NCBI GenBank assembly: GCA_002684175.1 | Contig: NYUU01000111.1 | Coordinates: forward strand, 3,774 to 8,841 | Reading direction: 5' to 3' | Source: Synechococcus sp. CPC35 | GTDB lineage: Bacteria; Cyanobacteriota; Cyanobacteriia; PCC-6307; Cyanobiaceae | Length of the DNA stretch: 5,068 nucleotides | Shown here: positions 1-5,068 of the stretch, in pieces | Position numbering within the stretch: position 1 is the first letter of the stretch | How the letters are laid out: each line of letters starts with the position of its first letter | Program-made: the position numbers and the translations under genes | Notes under the pieces: generated by a model | What the model saw: only the letters and a program-made list of their open reading frames with translations | The model's database searches: none | What the model was told of the DNA's origin: nothing

Positions 1-495
1 CGTCTTATGGCGAAGTCCCATGATCGTGCCGTCCTCGAGCCAGGCGGTCACCTCCAGGCAGTCCGGCAGAGTTTCGCGTTCAGCGATGAGGGAGTGATAC
101 CGCGTTGCTGTAAGTGGATGGGGCAGCCCGGCGAAGACGCCTTCGCCGCGATGCAGAACAGGAGACGTTTTGCCGTGCATCTGTTCGGACGCCCGCACCA
201 CGCGTCCCCCGTACACCTGGGCGATGGCCTGGTGGCCGAGACAGACGCCCAGAGTCGGAATCCCTGGTGAGAGCTGGCGGAGCACATCAAGGCAGACCCC
301 TGACTGGTCCGGATCTCCAGGCCCCGGCGACAGCACGATCGCGTCGGGATTGAGCTGTTCAATTTCGGCCAGGCTCAGGGTGTCATTGCGATGCACCTGA
401 AGCTCTGCCGCCAGAGGATGTTGTTTTGCCAGTTCACCGAAATACTGAACGAGGTTGAAGGTGAAGCTGTCGTAGTTGTCGATGACCAGCAGCAT
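1..495 (-). CDS. trpG: Anthranilate / para-aminobenzoate synthase glutamine amidotransferase subunit (component II), 3' end missing
   Basis: This is a class I glutamine amidotransferase that hydrolyses glutamine and passes ammonia to a chorismate-using partner (TrpE for anthranilate, PabB for aminodeoxychorismate). The 165 visible residues begin [20 protein letters not shown], the usual family N-terminus. They contain the oxyanion segment LSPGPGDP (55-62), the nucleophile motif [11 protein letters not shown] (83-93, Cys85), MHGK (106-109) and RYHSL (132-136). The family is about 190-200 residues long, so roughly 30 residues, including the catalytic His-Glu of the GVQFHPES motif, lie beyond the window edge. 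ATG at 495 is the only usual start: upstream in the same phase come only ATC CCC TCT TCG CTG after the dgkA stop. dgkA ends 15 nt upstream, so this is probably the last visible gene of the prfB operon. Whether it serves tryptophan, folate or both (pabA) cannot be told from this subunit, since the bifunctional form is common. Confidence 0.95.
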   Translation of the reverse strand, partial: MLLVIDNYDSFTFNLVQYFGELAKQHPLAAELQVHRNDTLSLAEIEQLNPDAIVLSPGPGDPDQSGVCLDVLRQLSPGIPTLGVCLGHQAIAQVYGGRVVRASEQMHGKTSPVLHRGEGVFAGLPHPLTATRYHSLIAERETLPDCLEVTAWLEDGTIMGLRHKT

Positions 496-510
496 CAGCG
501 AAGAGGGGAT

Positions 511-972
511 TCAGAGCCCCAGACGGAGCATCAGGGGAGGCAGCAGCAGAAAAAGAGCGATCACAAGGGAACTGATCGCGGCGGTCAGCACGGCAGCGGC
601 AGCGCAGTCCTTGGCGATGCGAGCCAGGGGGTGATAACGGCGGCCGATGGCCAGGTCCACCACTGCTTCCATGGCTGTGTTCAGAAGTTCCAGCACCAGC
701 ACGGCCGCCACCGTAAGCACAAGCACGGCCAGTCGCACCAGATCGAGCTGCAGCCAGGTCGCCAGACTGAAGACAACCAGACCAACCACCAGATGGATGC
801 GGAAGTTTCGCTGGGTAGCGAAGGCATACCCCAGCCCCTGGGCGGCGTAACGGAAGCTGGCGGTGAGATCACCGGCGATGCGCCAACTTCCCCGTCGCAT
901 GGACCCCGGAATCATGGCGACTTCCTCGGTAGCCAAGTTTGAGGGTTTCTTGCGTGGAGTGTTGGTGGGCAT
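511..972 (-). CDS. dgkA: Diacylglycerol kinase / undecaprenol kinase, small integral-membrane type
   Basis: This is a 153-residue member of the prokaryotic DAGK family, small membrane kinases that phosphorylate diacylglycerol (lipid recycling) or undecaprenol (cell-wall carrier recycling) with ATP in the cytoplasmic membrane. Visible signatures are QRNFRIH (54-60), ELLNTAMEAVVDL (95-107; Glu95, Asn98, Glu102 and Asp106 match the catalytic and metal-binding block of the family) and AKDCAAAAVL (120-129). There are three hydrophobic spans at about 61-75, 78-94 and 126-147, the usual fold. The core starts near residue 28, leaving a polar N-terminal extension rich in Lys, Arg, Pro and Thr. Met20 and Met25 are alternative starts, but the ATG at 972 overlaps the ybeY stop (TGATG), which favours the long form. 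The ybeY-dgkA neighbourhood is also conserved in Firmicutes. Lipid substrate specificity cannot be read from sequence; Gram-positive-like members of this branch are often undecaprenol kinases. Confidence 0.93.
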   Translation of the reverse strand: MPTNTPRKKPSNLATEEVAMIPGSMRRGSWRIAGDLTASFRYAAQGLGYAFATQRNFRIHLVVGLVVFSLATWLQLDLVRLAVLVLTVAAVLVLELLNTAMEAVVDLAIGRRYHPLARIAKDCAAAAVLTAAISSLVIALFLLLPPLMLRLGL

Positions 973-974
973 CA
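970..974 (-). promoter_or_regulatory. TGATG stop/start overlap coupling ybeY to dgkA
   Basis: On the minus strand the ybeY stop TGA (974-972) and the dgkA start ATG (972-970) share one base. No good Shine-Dalgarno sequence sits at normal spacing in front of the ATG (the upstream sequence is GAGCCGGACTC). Reinitiation by ribosomes that have just terminated on ybeY is therefore the likely way dgkA is translated. The overlap is seen directly; the coupling is inferred. Confidence 0.7.
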
Positions 975-1535
975 GAGTCCGGCTCGATCTCCACAGGTCT
1001 CATCCTGGATCTGAACGTTACCGGGATTCTCCTGATCAACCATGCTGAGCAGGGTGTCCTGCAATGACAGCATGCTCCTGAGGCTGGCTTCATCGGGATG
1101 ATCCCAGCCCAGCAGATGCAGCAGTCCGTGGCTCACCAGCCAGTTCAGCTCCCTTCCCAGGCTGTGGTCGTGCTCGTGGGCCTGGCGGCGAGCGGTTTCC
1201 ACAGAGACCACGATGTCTCCCAGTTCCACGCATGGACCCTCCATCCAGTCCAGGGCGTCCTCGAGGGCCGCAAAGGAAAGAACATCGGTGGCCTCCGGCT
1301 TCTGTCGCCAGCTGCTGTTCAGCTCCTTGATCGTGGCGTCATCGGTGAACCGCAGCCCAAGACTCACTTCATCCGCCTGACGGACCAGGCCTGGACAGGG
1401 CAGGGCCCGGTTGCTTCTGATCGCAGTGATCCACAGGAGCAGCAGCGGCTCCCACGTCTTCGCCGCGATCAGAGTCGTGCTTTCTGATGCTGGGAGCATC
1501 CCGGTTGCGGCATCAAGAGCCAGGTCAAGCTGCAT
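972..1535 (-). CDS. ybeY: Endoribonuclease YbeY (16S rRNA maturation / ribosome quality control)
   Basis: This is a 187-residue UPF0054/YbeY protein, a zinc-dependent single-strand endoribonuclease involved in 16S rRNA 3'-end maturation and late 30S quality control. The diagnostic metal motif HGLLHLLGWDH is at residues 136-146 (His136, His140 and His146 as zinc ligands). Arg62, in the LGLRFTDDATIKELN strand (59-73), matches the conserved arginine of the family. TDVLSF (83-88) and ELGDIVVSVETA (104-115) are the other typical blocks. The start at 1535 gives a normal N-terminus (MQLDLALD). A second ATG at 1547, produced by a 12-bp duplication, meets a UGA after one codon and cannot give a longer protein. 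The C-terminal tail after about residue 167 is polar and unconserved by eye. The gene follows the 54-residue membrane protein in the same reading phase with two UGAs between, and overlaps dgkA by 1 nt. Being in an operon with prfB fits a translation-related role. Confidence 0.95.
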   Translation of the reverse strand: MQLDLALDAATGMLPASESTTLIAAKTWEPLLLLWITAIRSNRALPCPGLVRQADEVSLGLRFTDDATIKELNSSWRQKPEATDVLSFAALEDALDWMEGPCVELGDIVVSVETARRQAHEHDHSLGRELNWLVSHGLLHLLGWDHPDEASLRSMLSLQDTLLSMVDQENPGNVQIQDETCGDRAGL

Positions 1536-1554
1536 GGCTCACTGCATGGCTCAC
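1531..1554. repeat. Perfect 12-bp tandem duplication at the small-ORF stop / ybeY start junction
   Basis: The plus strand reads TGCATGGCTCAC twice in succession (1531-1542 and 1543-1554). On the coding strand the unit is CAGTGAGCCATG, which carries both the stop codon of the upstream 54-residue ORF and an ATG. The result, read on the minus strand, is a stop at 1553, an ATG at 1547, a stop at 1541 and the ybeY ATG at 1535, all in one phase. The upstream copy therefore encodes only Met-Gln-stop. The perfect match suggests a recent slippage duplication. Confidence 0.9.
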
Positions 1555-1715
1555 TGGGGAAGGGTCGGGCGTCCCAGCCAGGCCACCAGGGTGATGAAAC
1601 CGAGAAAACCGAATGCGGTGAGGCTGAGATGAAACAGGCTCTTGCTGCCCTTGCGCACCATGTTGCGCATCGCCTGTTTGATGAAGCTCGGCGGTGGAGA
1701 GGTCTCAGGGCTCAT
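1551..1715 (-). CDS. Small single-span membrane protein, 54 aa, unknown function
   Basis: This short gene fills the gap between prfB and ybeY. It starts with ATG 6 nt after the prfB stop and ends with TGA 15 nt before ybeY. The protein begins MSPETSPPPSFIKQAMRN, has a basic stretch at 17-25 (RNMVRKGSK) and one hydrophobic helix at about 27-47 (from LFHLSL to LVAWLG), and ends GRPTLPQ. A basic cytoplasmic side followed by a single span fits an N-in membrane protein. Its size and its position beside prfB recall the short DUF3188-type proteins of picocyanobacteria, but I cannot confirm that membership without a profile search. Codon choice resembles that of the neighbours, and the reading frame fits exactly between two genes with no other candidate in this interval. 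That makes it likely to be a real gene. I do not assign a function. Confidence 0.75.
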   Translation of the reverse strand: MSPETSPPPSFIKQAMRNMVRKGSKSLFHLSLTAFGFLGFITLVAWLGRPTLPQ

Positions 1716-1721
1716 TCGGGT

Positions 1722-2850
1722 TCAGTTGTCTGGCTCGGCGCCGGGGCTGTCGACACCCTGCCGCAGCGACGCATCAATGAAGGGGTCCAGTGCGCCATCC
1801 ATGACGGCCTGAACATCGTTGGTCTCTTCACTGGTGCGCAGGTCCTTCACCATCTGGTAGGGGTGAAACACATAGTTGCGGATCTGATTGCCCCAGGCTG
1901 CTTCGACGATGTCGCCCCGAATGTCGGCGATCTCAGCAGCCCGCTGTTCCTGAGCGATCACCAGCAGCTTCGCCTTGAGCAGGGCCATCGCTTTTTCCTT
2001 GTTCTGAAGCTGAGAACGCTCCTGGGTGCAGCGCACCGCCAGACCCGTTGGGATGTGGAGGATGCGAACCGCGGTTTCCACCTTGTTCACGTTCTGTCCA
2101 CCTGCACCACCCGAACGTGACGTGGTCACCTCCAGATCCTTCTCCGGGATATCGATGTCGACCTCTTCATCCAGCTTCGGCATCACTTCGATGCCGGCGA
2201 AGCTTGTCTGGCGCTTGTCGTTGGCATTGAAAGGCGAGATACGCACCAGCCTGTGGGTGCCCTTCTCATTGCGCAGATATCCGTAGGCGTAACGGCCATC
2301 CACTTCAATGGTTGCGCTCTTGATCCCGGCCTCCTCTCCCTCGGAGAGTTCATCCACGGTCACTTTCATGTCGTGATCCTCAGCCCAGCGGGTGTACATC
2401 CTCAGCAGCATCTGGGCCCAGTCCTGGGCATCGGTGCCCCCGGCTCCGGCATTGATAGACAGCACGGCACCCTCCTTGTCGTATTCACCGCTGAGCAGCC
2501 GCTCCAGCTCCCATCGGTCCAGCCCCTGCCGCAGCTGGTTCAGTCCCTCCTGGGCTTCTCCCAGCATCTCTTCATCCGGCTCCAGTTCACAGAGCTCCAG
2601 GGTTGCCCTGGCGTCATCCACGCTGCCGCTCCAATCGGCCAGCTGCTGAAGCTGAGCCTTCACCTCGTCAAGGCGCCGCATCTGCTTCTGTGCGTTCTGC
2701 TGGTCATCCCAGAAACCAGGCTGAGCGGCAAGTTGTTCAAGATCTCTCTGTCTGGCGTTCAGTGCAGGAACGTCAAAGACAGTCCTGGGCATCGCCCAGG
2801 CGGTCAGTGAGTTCGGACAGATCGCGCTTGAAGTCGGTGAGATCCAGCAA
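1722..2850 (-). CDS. prfB: Peptide chain release factor 2, expressed through a +1 programmed frameshift
   Basis: RF2 recognises UGA and UAA in the ribosomal A site and triggers peptide release. The coding region is two frames. From TTG 2850, 25 codons run [19 protein letters not shown] to ...AQDCL and meet UGA (2775-2773). A +1 slip on CUU continues at 2774 with [15 protein letters not shown], giving 375 residues in all. Motifs are the N-terminal coiled helices (to about 110), [11 protein letters not shown] (134-144), the anticodon-like tripeptide SPF (205-207, which separates RF2 from the PxT of RF1) and GGQ (250-252, peptidyl-tRNA hydrolysis) in [15 protein letters not shown]. With the TTG start, SPF, GGQ and the UGA at codon 26 all have E. 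coli RF2 numbering, which is why I prefer it. An ATG at 2910 in the same frame would add 20 residues ([15 protein letters not shown]...) that look unlike the family and lie 16 nt from divergent grxC. Neither start has a clear Shine-Dalgarno. The gene ends in UGA and heads the operon. Confidence 0.95.
2772..2800 (-). promoter_or_regulatory. RF2 autoregulatory +1 frameshift signal: hairpin, SD-like element and CUU UGA C slip site
   Basis: In mRNA sense the element reads CCUGGGC GAU GCCCAGG (2800-2784), then ACUGU, then CUUUGAC (2778-2772). CUU UGA C is the classic RF2 shift site: tRNA-Leu slips from CUU to UUU while the UGA waits for RF2, so low RF2 favours the shift and raises its own synthesis. 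AGGA (2786-2783), four bases before CUU, is the SD-like stimulator, shorter than the AGGGGG of E. coli. The 7-bp perfect inverted repeat with a 3-nt loop overlaps three bases of that stimulator. The slip site and SD-like element follow established RF2 biology; a role for the hairpin is inference. Confidence 0.9.
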
Positions 2851-2926
2851 ATCACTGTTCTGTGCTTGTTCCGACGCTATCAGCGCAGCTGCTGCATAGG
2901 ATCCGGCCATCAGTATTGATTCCGCC
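2851..2926. promoter_or_regulatory. Divergent intergenic region between prfB and grxC
   Basis: This spacer of 76 bp lies between the proposed prfB TTG and the grxC ATG and must hold, or overlap, the 5' signals for both transcription units. I see no convincing paired -35/-10 boxes. TAGGAT (2897-2902) fits the loose TAnnnT form of a cyanobacterial -10 on the plus strand, and GCAGCTGC (2885-2892) is a small palindrome. Neither start has a good Shine-Dalgarno. If prfB begins at the ATG at 2910 instead, only 16 bp remain and the promoters would lie inside the opposing genes. Confidence 0.45.
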
Positions 2927-3184
2927 ATGGCCAAGGTCGAGATCTACACCTGGCGCACCTGTCCGTTCTGCATCAGAGCCAAGGGTCTGTTGGACCGCAA
3001 GGGAGTCCCCTATACCGAATACGCCATTGACGGCGATGATTCCGCCCGTGATGCCATGGCTGAACGCAGTGGCGGCAAGCGGAGTGTTCCCGAGATCTTT
3101 ATCGATGATCGTCACATCGGCGGCTGCGATGAGCTGCATGCCCTCGAGCGTGGCGGTGAGCTTGATCCTCTGCTGAACGCCTGA
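2927..3184 (+). CDS. grxC: Glutaredoxin 3 (GrxC family)
   Basis: This is an 85-residue dithiol glutaredoxin, a cytoplasmic thiol-disulfide oxidoreductase that reduces protein disulfides and glutathione mixed disulfides using glutathione. The protein starts MAKVEIYTWRTCPFCIRAKG. The redox motif is Cys12-Pro-Phe-Cys15, with CPFC in place of the commoner CPYC. The cis-proline segment SVPEIFID (53-60) and the glutathione-contact GGCDEL (65-70) are in their normal places, and the length is normal for the family. The third cysteine, Cys67, sits in the GGCD(E/D)L motif, which is common in this family. ATG 2927 matches the expected N-terminus, and only weak ribosome-binding sequence precedes it. gshB follows after 3 nt, so enzyme and cofactor synthesis appear to be co-transcribed. 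Confidence 0.96.
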   Translation: MAKVEIYTWRTCPFCIRAKGLLDRKGVPYTEYAIDGDDSARDAMAERSGGKRSVPEIFIDDRHIGGCDELHALERGGELDPLLNA

Positions 3185-3187
3185 TCC

Positions 3188-4111
3188 ATGCGCCAGCTGT
3201 TCGTTCTGGATCCCCTCCGGCAGATCAATCCGCTCAAGGATTCCTCAGCGGCGCTGATGCAGGCGGCTGAACGGGCCGGCGATCAGGTCTGGGCCAGTAC
3301 CCCAGCTGATCTGATCGCGCTCGGGGATGTGCCCTGGGTCGTCGCCGCGCCTGTCGTCACCGATCCCTGGGTGACTCCGGGGGCAAGAGAGCGACTTGCC
3401 TTGTCGGAATTCGATGTGATCTGGATGCGCAAGGATCCGCCGGTGGATGAGGCTTACCTCTACGCATCCCATCTGCTTGATGTGGCTGAGCGTGCAGGGG
3501 TCAGAGTCCTGAACCGTCCCAGTGCCTTGCGGGCCTGGAACGAGAAACTGGGGGCTCTGCGTTTCAGCCGCTGGATGGCTCCGACGCTGGTGGCGGGTCG
3601 TGTCAGTGAGCTGATCGGTTTTGCCCAGGAGCAGGGAGAAGTGGTGCTGAAGCCCCTGGGCGGTCGTGCTGGGCTTGGGGTGATCCGGGTGCGGGCCGAG
3701 GCTCCGGGTCTGAAGGCCCTGCTGGAGCTGGTGACCGAGCAGGAACGGATGCCGGTGATGGCCCAGCGTTTTCTGCCCGAGGTCAGGGATGGCGATAAAC
3801 GCATCCTTCTGGTGGATGGTGATCCGCTGGGGGCTGTGAACCGCAAGCCTCAGGAGGGTGAATTCCGCAGCAACCTGGCCGTTGGCGGGCAGGCGGAAGC
3901 CACCCAGCTGACTCCACGGGAAGAGCAGATCTGCGCTGCCCTGGCCCCCGCGCTCCGGGCTGAGGGTTTGTTTTTCGTCGGCATCGATGTGATCGGCGGC
4001 ATGCTCAGTGAAATCAATGTCACCAGCCCGACGGGTGTGAGGGAGGTGGAGCGTCTGATGGGTGTCCCCCTGGGGGACCAGGTGATTGCACTGCTTCATG
4101 CCCTTCACTGA
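3188..4111 (+). CDS. gshB: Glutathione synthetase
   Basis: This is a 307-residue ATP-grasp ligase that joins gamma-glutamylcysteine and glycine to make glutathione, using ATP, in the cytoplasm. In order one sees the N-terminal substrate domain ([16 protein letters not shown], 5-20), [14 protein letters not shown] (80-93), [13 protein letters not shown] (109-121), the ATP-lid region [17 protein letters not shown] (152-168), [17 protein letters not shown] (195-211), RSNLAVGG (227-234), FVGIDVIG (263-270) and the metal and substrate loop [12 protein letters not shown] (275-286; Glu275 and Asn277 as likely Mg ligands). Length is normal (E. coli 316). The glycine-rich lid differs from the E. coli GMGG form and resembles the xAGxG form I associate with cyanobacteria. 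The ATG lies 3 nt after the grxC stop, so translation is probably coupled. The gene ends in TGA, and a UAA in the same phase (4133-4135) separates it from the next gene. Confidence 0.96.
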   Translation: MRQLFVLDPLRQINPLKDSSAALMQAAERAGDQVWASTPADLIALGDVPWVVAAPVVTDPWVTPGARERLALSEFDVIWMRKDPPVDEAYLYASHLLDVAERAGVRVLNRPSALRAWNEKLGALRFSRWMAPTLVAGRVSELIGFAQEQGEVVLKPLGGRAGLGVIRVRAEAPGLKALLELVTEQERMPVMAQRFLPEVRDGDKRILLVDGDPLGAVNRKPQEGEFRSNLAVGGQAEATQLTPREEQICAALAPALRAEGLFFVGIDVIGGMLSEINVTSPTGVREVERLMGVPLGDQVIALLHALH

Positions 4112-4153
4112 CAACCCTGGGCATCATTCCGGTAAGTCGTCCGGTCTGTGCCG

Positions 4154-5068
4154 ATGCTGAAGTTCCGAGCGTTGTCGTCCGCAGGTTGGGTTCTTGCTGG
4201 TCTGCTGCTGTCGGGGCCCGTTCTGCCGACGCGGTCCTCGCAGGCTGTTCCTGCTTCTGCTCCACCTCTGATCCCCAGAGAGGTGTTGTTCGGCAATCCT
4301 GAGATTGTCGGAATCACGCTCAGTCCGGATGGCAAGCAGCTGGCATACCTGGCTCCTTTTGAAGGGGTTCTGAACCTGTGGGTTCGGGACCTTGATGGAT
4401 CCGCGCCACCCCGGCGTCTGACCGGTGAGACCGAACGGCCGCAAAACCCCGTGTCCTGGACGCCCGATGGTCGTTATCTGCTCTCCAGCAGAGATCACCA
4501 GGGGGATGAAAACAGTGTTCTGGTCCGCATTGATCCACGCACCGGGGCCAAGCGGGATCTCACGCCATCCCAGGGCGTTCGTGCCCTTGTGGCGGCGGTC
4601 GATCGCGATGTGCCTGATGAGTTGGTGGTGGCCACCAATGAGCGTGATTCCCGCTTCCTGGACTACTACGTCCTGAACCTGGAGACCGGTGAGCGCCGGC
4701 TCCTCTATCAGTCCGACGACGGACGGCGGGTGACTGTTCAGCGGTTCGCAGGGGACTGGCATCCTGTGCTGCGTGGTCAGGTGCTTGCCGATGGCGGCAG
4801 CGCCTACGAGCTCCGCATGCCAGGGGCGAAACGCTGGAGTCCGTTCCTGCGGTTTTCGTTTGAGGACACCATCAGTGGCTCCGGTCCCGGTGGCTTCACC
4901 CGGGATGGTCAGTGGCTGTACGGGGTGCTCAGCACAGCGGAGAATCTGCCCCGCATCGTTCGCTGGCATCGGGATCAGCTGCTGACCTGTGGAACCCAAT
5001 GCCCCGGTGAGGTCATTCACCGATCCGCCAGCGGGTCGGTCACCGCGTCACTGGCTGACTTCGACACC
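4154..5068 (+). CDS. Secreted S9-family (prolyl oligopeptidase-like) peptidase, N-terminal half, truncated by window end
   Basis: An open frame of 305 codons runs to the window end. The first residues, MLKFRALSSAGWVLAGLLLS, form a signal peptide with Lys3 and Arg5 and a hydrophobic core at 6-25; a cleavage site near 29-36 is plausible, placing the protein in the periplasm or outside. From about residue 41 it reads IPREVLFGNPEI, followed by TolB/WD-like propeller strands such as ITLSPDGKQLAYLAP (54-68), LNLWVRDLDG (73-82), VSWTPDGRYLLSSRD (100-114) and a later FTRDGQWLYGV. This N-terminal signature is typical of acylaminoacyl/dipeptidyl peptidases of family S9, whose alpha/beta-hydrolase domain with Ser-Asp-His follows the propeller. 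That domain is outside the window, so catalytic competence is unverified. GTG 4148 is an in-frame alternative start adding two residues. The 42-nt gap after gshB contains no obvious terminator, so read-through from grxC-gshB is possible. The substrate is unknown. Confidence 0.85.
   Translation, partial: MLKFRALSSAGWVLAGLLLSGPVLPTRSSQAVPASAPPLIPREVLFGNPEIVGITLSPDGKQLAYLAPFEGVLNLWVRDLDGSAPPRRLTGETERPQNPVSWTPDGRYLLSSRDHQGDENSVLVRIDPRTGAKRDLTPSQGVRALVAAVDRDVPDELVVATNERDSRFLDYYVLNLETGERRLLYQSDDGRRVTVQRFAGDWHPVLRGQVLADGGSAYELRMPGAKRWSPFLRFSFEDTISGSGPGGFTRDGQWLYGVLSTAENLPRIVRWHRDQLLTCGTQCPGEVIHRSASGSVTASLADFDT

Noticed and set aside
391..942. Plus-strand 183-codon open frame with a Gln/His-rich product
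   Set aside because: It lies antisense to dgkA and the start of trpG, both of which have diagnostic motifs. The composition (HQH, QQQ) is typical of an antisense artefact of hydrophobic Leu/Val codons.
2784..2800. Inverted repeat as an intrinsic terminator
   Set aside because: It is inside the prfB coding region and has no U-tract after it on either strand, so a link to the adjacent recoding site is the better reading.
2253..2810. Plus-strand 185-codon open frame opposite prfB
   Set aside because: It is antisense to the conserved RF2 N-terminal half and spans the frameshift site, with no recognisable family.
2853..2855. ATG at 2855 as the RF2 start, giving an N-terminus [11 protein letters not shown]
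   Set aside because: This is the +1 frame read upstream of the shift site. The peptide is not RF2-like, whereas the zero frame encodes the proper [12 protein letters not shown] helix and meets the UGA at codon 26.
3245..4114. Long minus-strand open frame of 289 codons opposite gshB
   Set aside because: It is exactly antisense to a gene with all glutathione synthetase motifs, the product is low-complexity His/Gln/Pro-rich, and it has no recognisable domain. Such shadows are common in GC-rich genes.
4098..4160. Short plus-strand frame starting ATG CCC TTC ACT GAC across the gshB stop
   Set aside because: It gives only about 20 residues without a helix or motif and is out of phase with the clear signal-peptide start at 4154, so it is probably chance.
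4124..5020. Minus-strand open frame of 298 codons opposite the S9 peptidase
   Set aside because: The plus strand carries a clear signal peptide and SPDG/TPDG propeller repeats continuous to the window end. The antisense product shows no domain.
1..5068. HIP1 octamer GCGATCGC, mobile elements, tRNA genes or CRISPR repeats
   Set aside because: I looked for them and saw none. The nearest HIP1-like string is CGATCGCG around 4599. Lack of HIP1 fits marine picocyanobacteria but is weak evidence in so short a window.

Overview
The window looks like a GC-rich chromosomal segment of a marine picocyanobacterium (Synechococcus/Cyanobium-type alpha-cyanobacterium). This is inferred from three things: the cyanobacterial flavour of the proteins (the TQRNFRIH motif in DgkA, the cyanobacterial type of ATP loop in GshB), the glutaredoxin-glutathione synthetase gene pair, and the tight packing with almost no Shine-Dalgarno sequences. 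It is a core housekeeping region. I see no mobile element, CRISPR array, tRNA or rRNA. All of it is accounted for by eight genes and one divergent spacer.

Left block, minus strand, transcribed right to left from about 2850 to 1: prfB (release factor 2, with an intact +1 programmed frameshift), a 54-residue single-span membrane protein, ybeY (rRNA maturation endoribonuclease), dgkA (diacylglycerol/undecaprenol kinase) and trpG/pabA (glutamine amidotransferase, cut off by the window's left edge). Successive genes are 6 nt apart, 15 nt apart, overlapping by 1 nt, and 15 nt apart, so they very probably form one operon. The prfB reading frame is split in the raw sequence. The zero frame runs 25 codons from a TTG at 2850 to an in-frame UGA, and the +1 frame then carries the remaining 350 residues. 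With this start the SPF stop-codon-recognition tripeptide and the GGQ motif fall at residues 205-207 and 250-252, the same numbers as in E. coli RF2.

Right block, plus strand, from 2927 to 5068: grxC (glutaredoxin 3), gshB (glutathione synthetase, 3 nt downstream), and after a 42-nt gap the N-terminal half of a secreted S9-type peptidase. The first two form a small glutathione synthesis and use operon. The two blocks diverge from a short spacer (2851-2926) that must hold both sets of start signals.

The most interesting points are: (1) a perfect 7-bp hairpin directly upstream of the RF2 frameshift site, whose 3' arm contains part of the SD-like stimulator; (2) a 12-bp tandem duplication that copies the stop/start junction between the small membrane protein and ybeY, creating a two-codon ORF (Met-Gln-stop) in front of ybeY; and (3) the use of UGA, the RF2-specific stop, by all six genes whose ends are visible, including prfB itself and the genes behind it. 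I found no convincing new multi-gene system.
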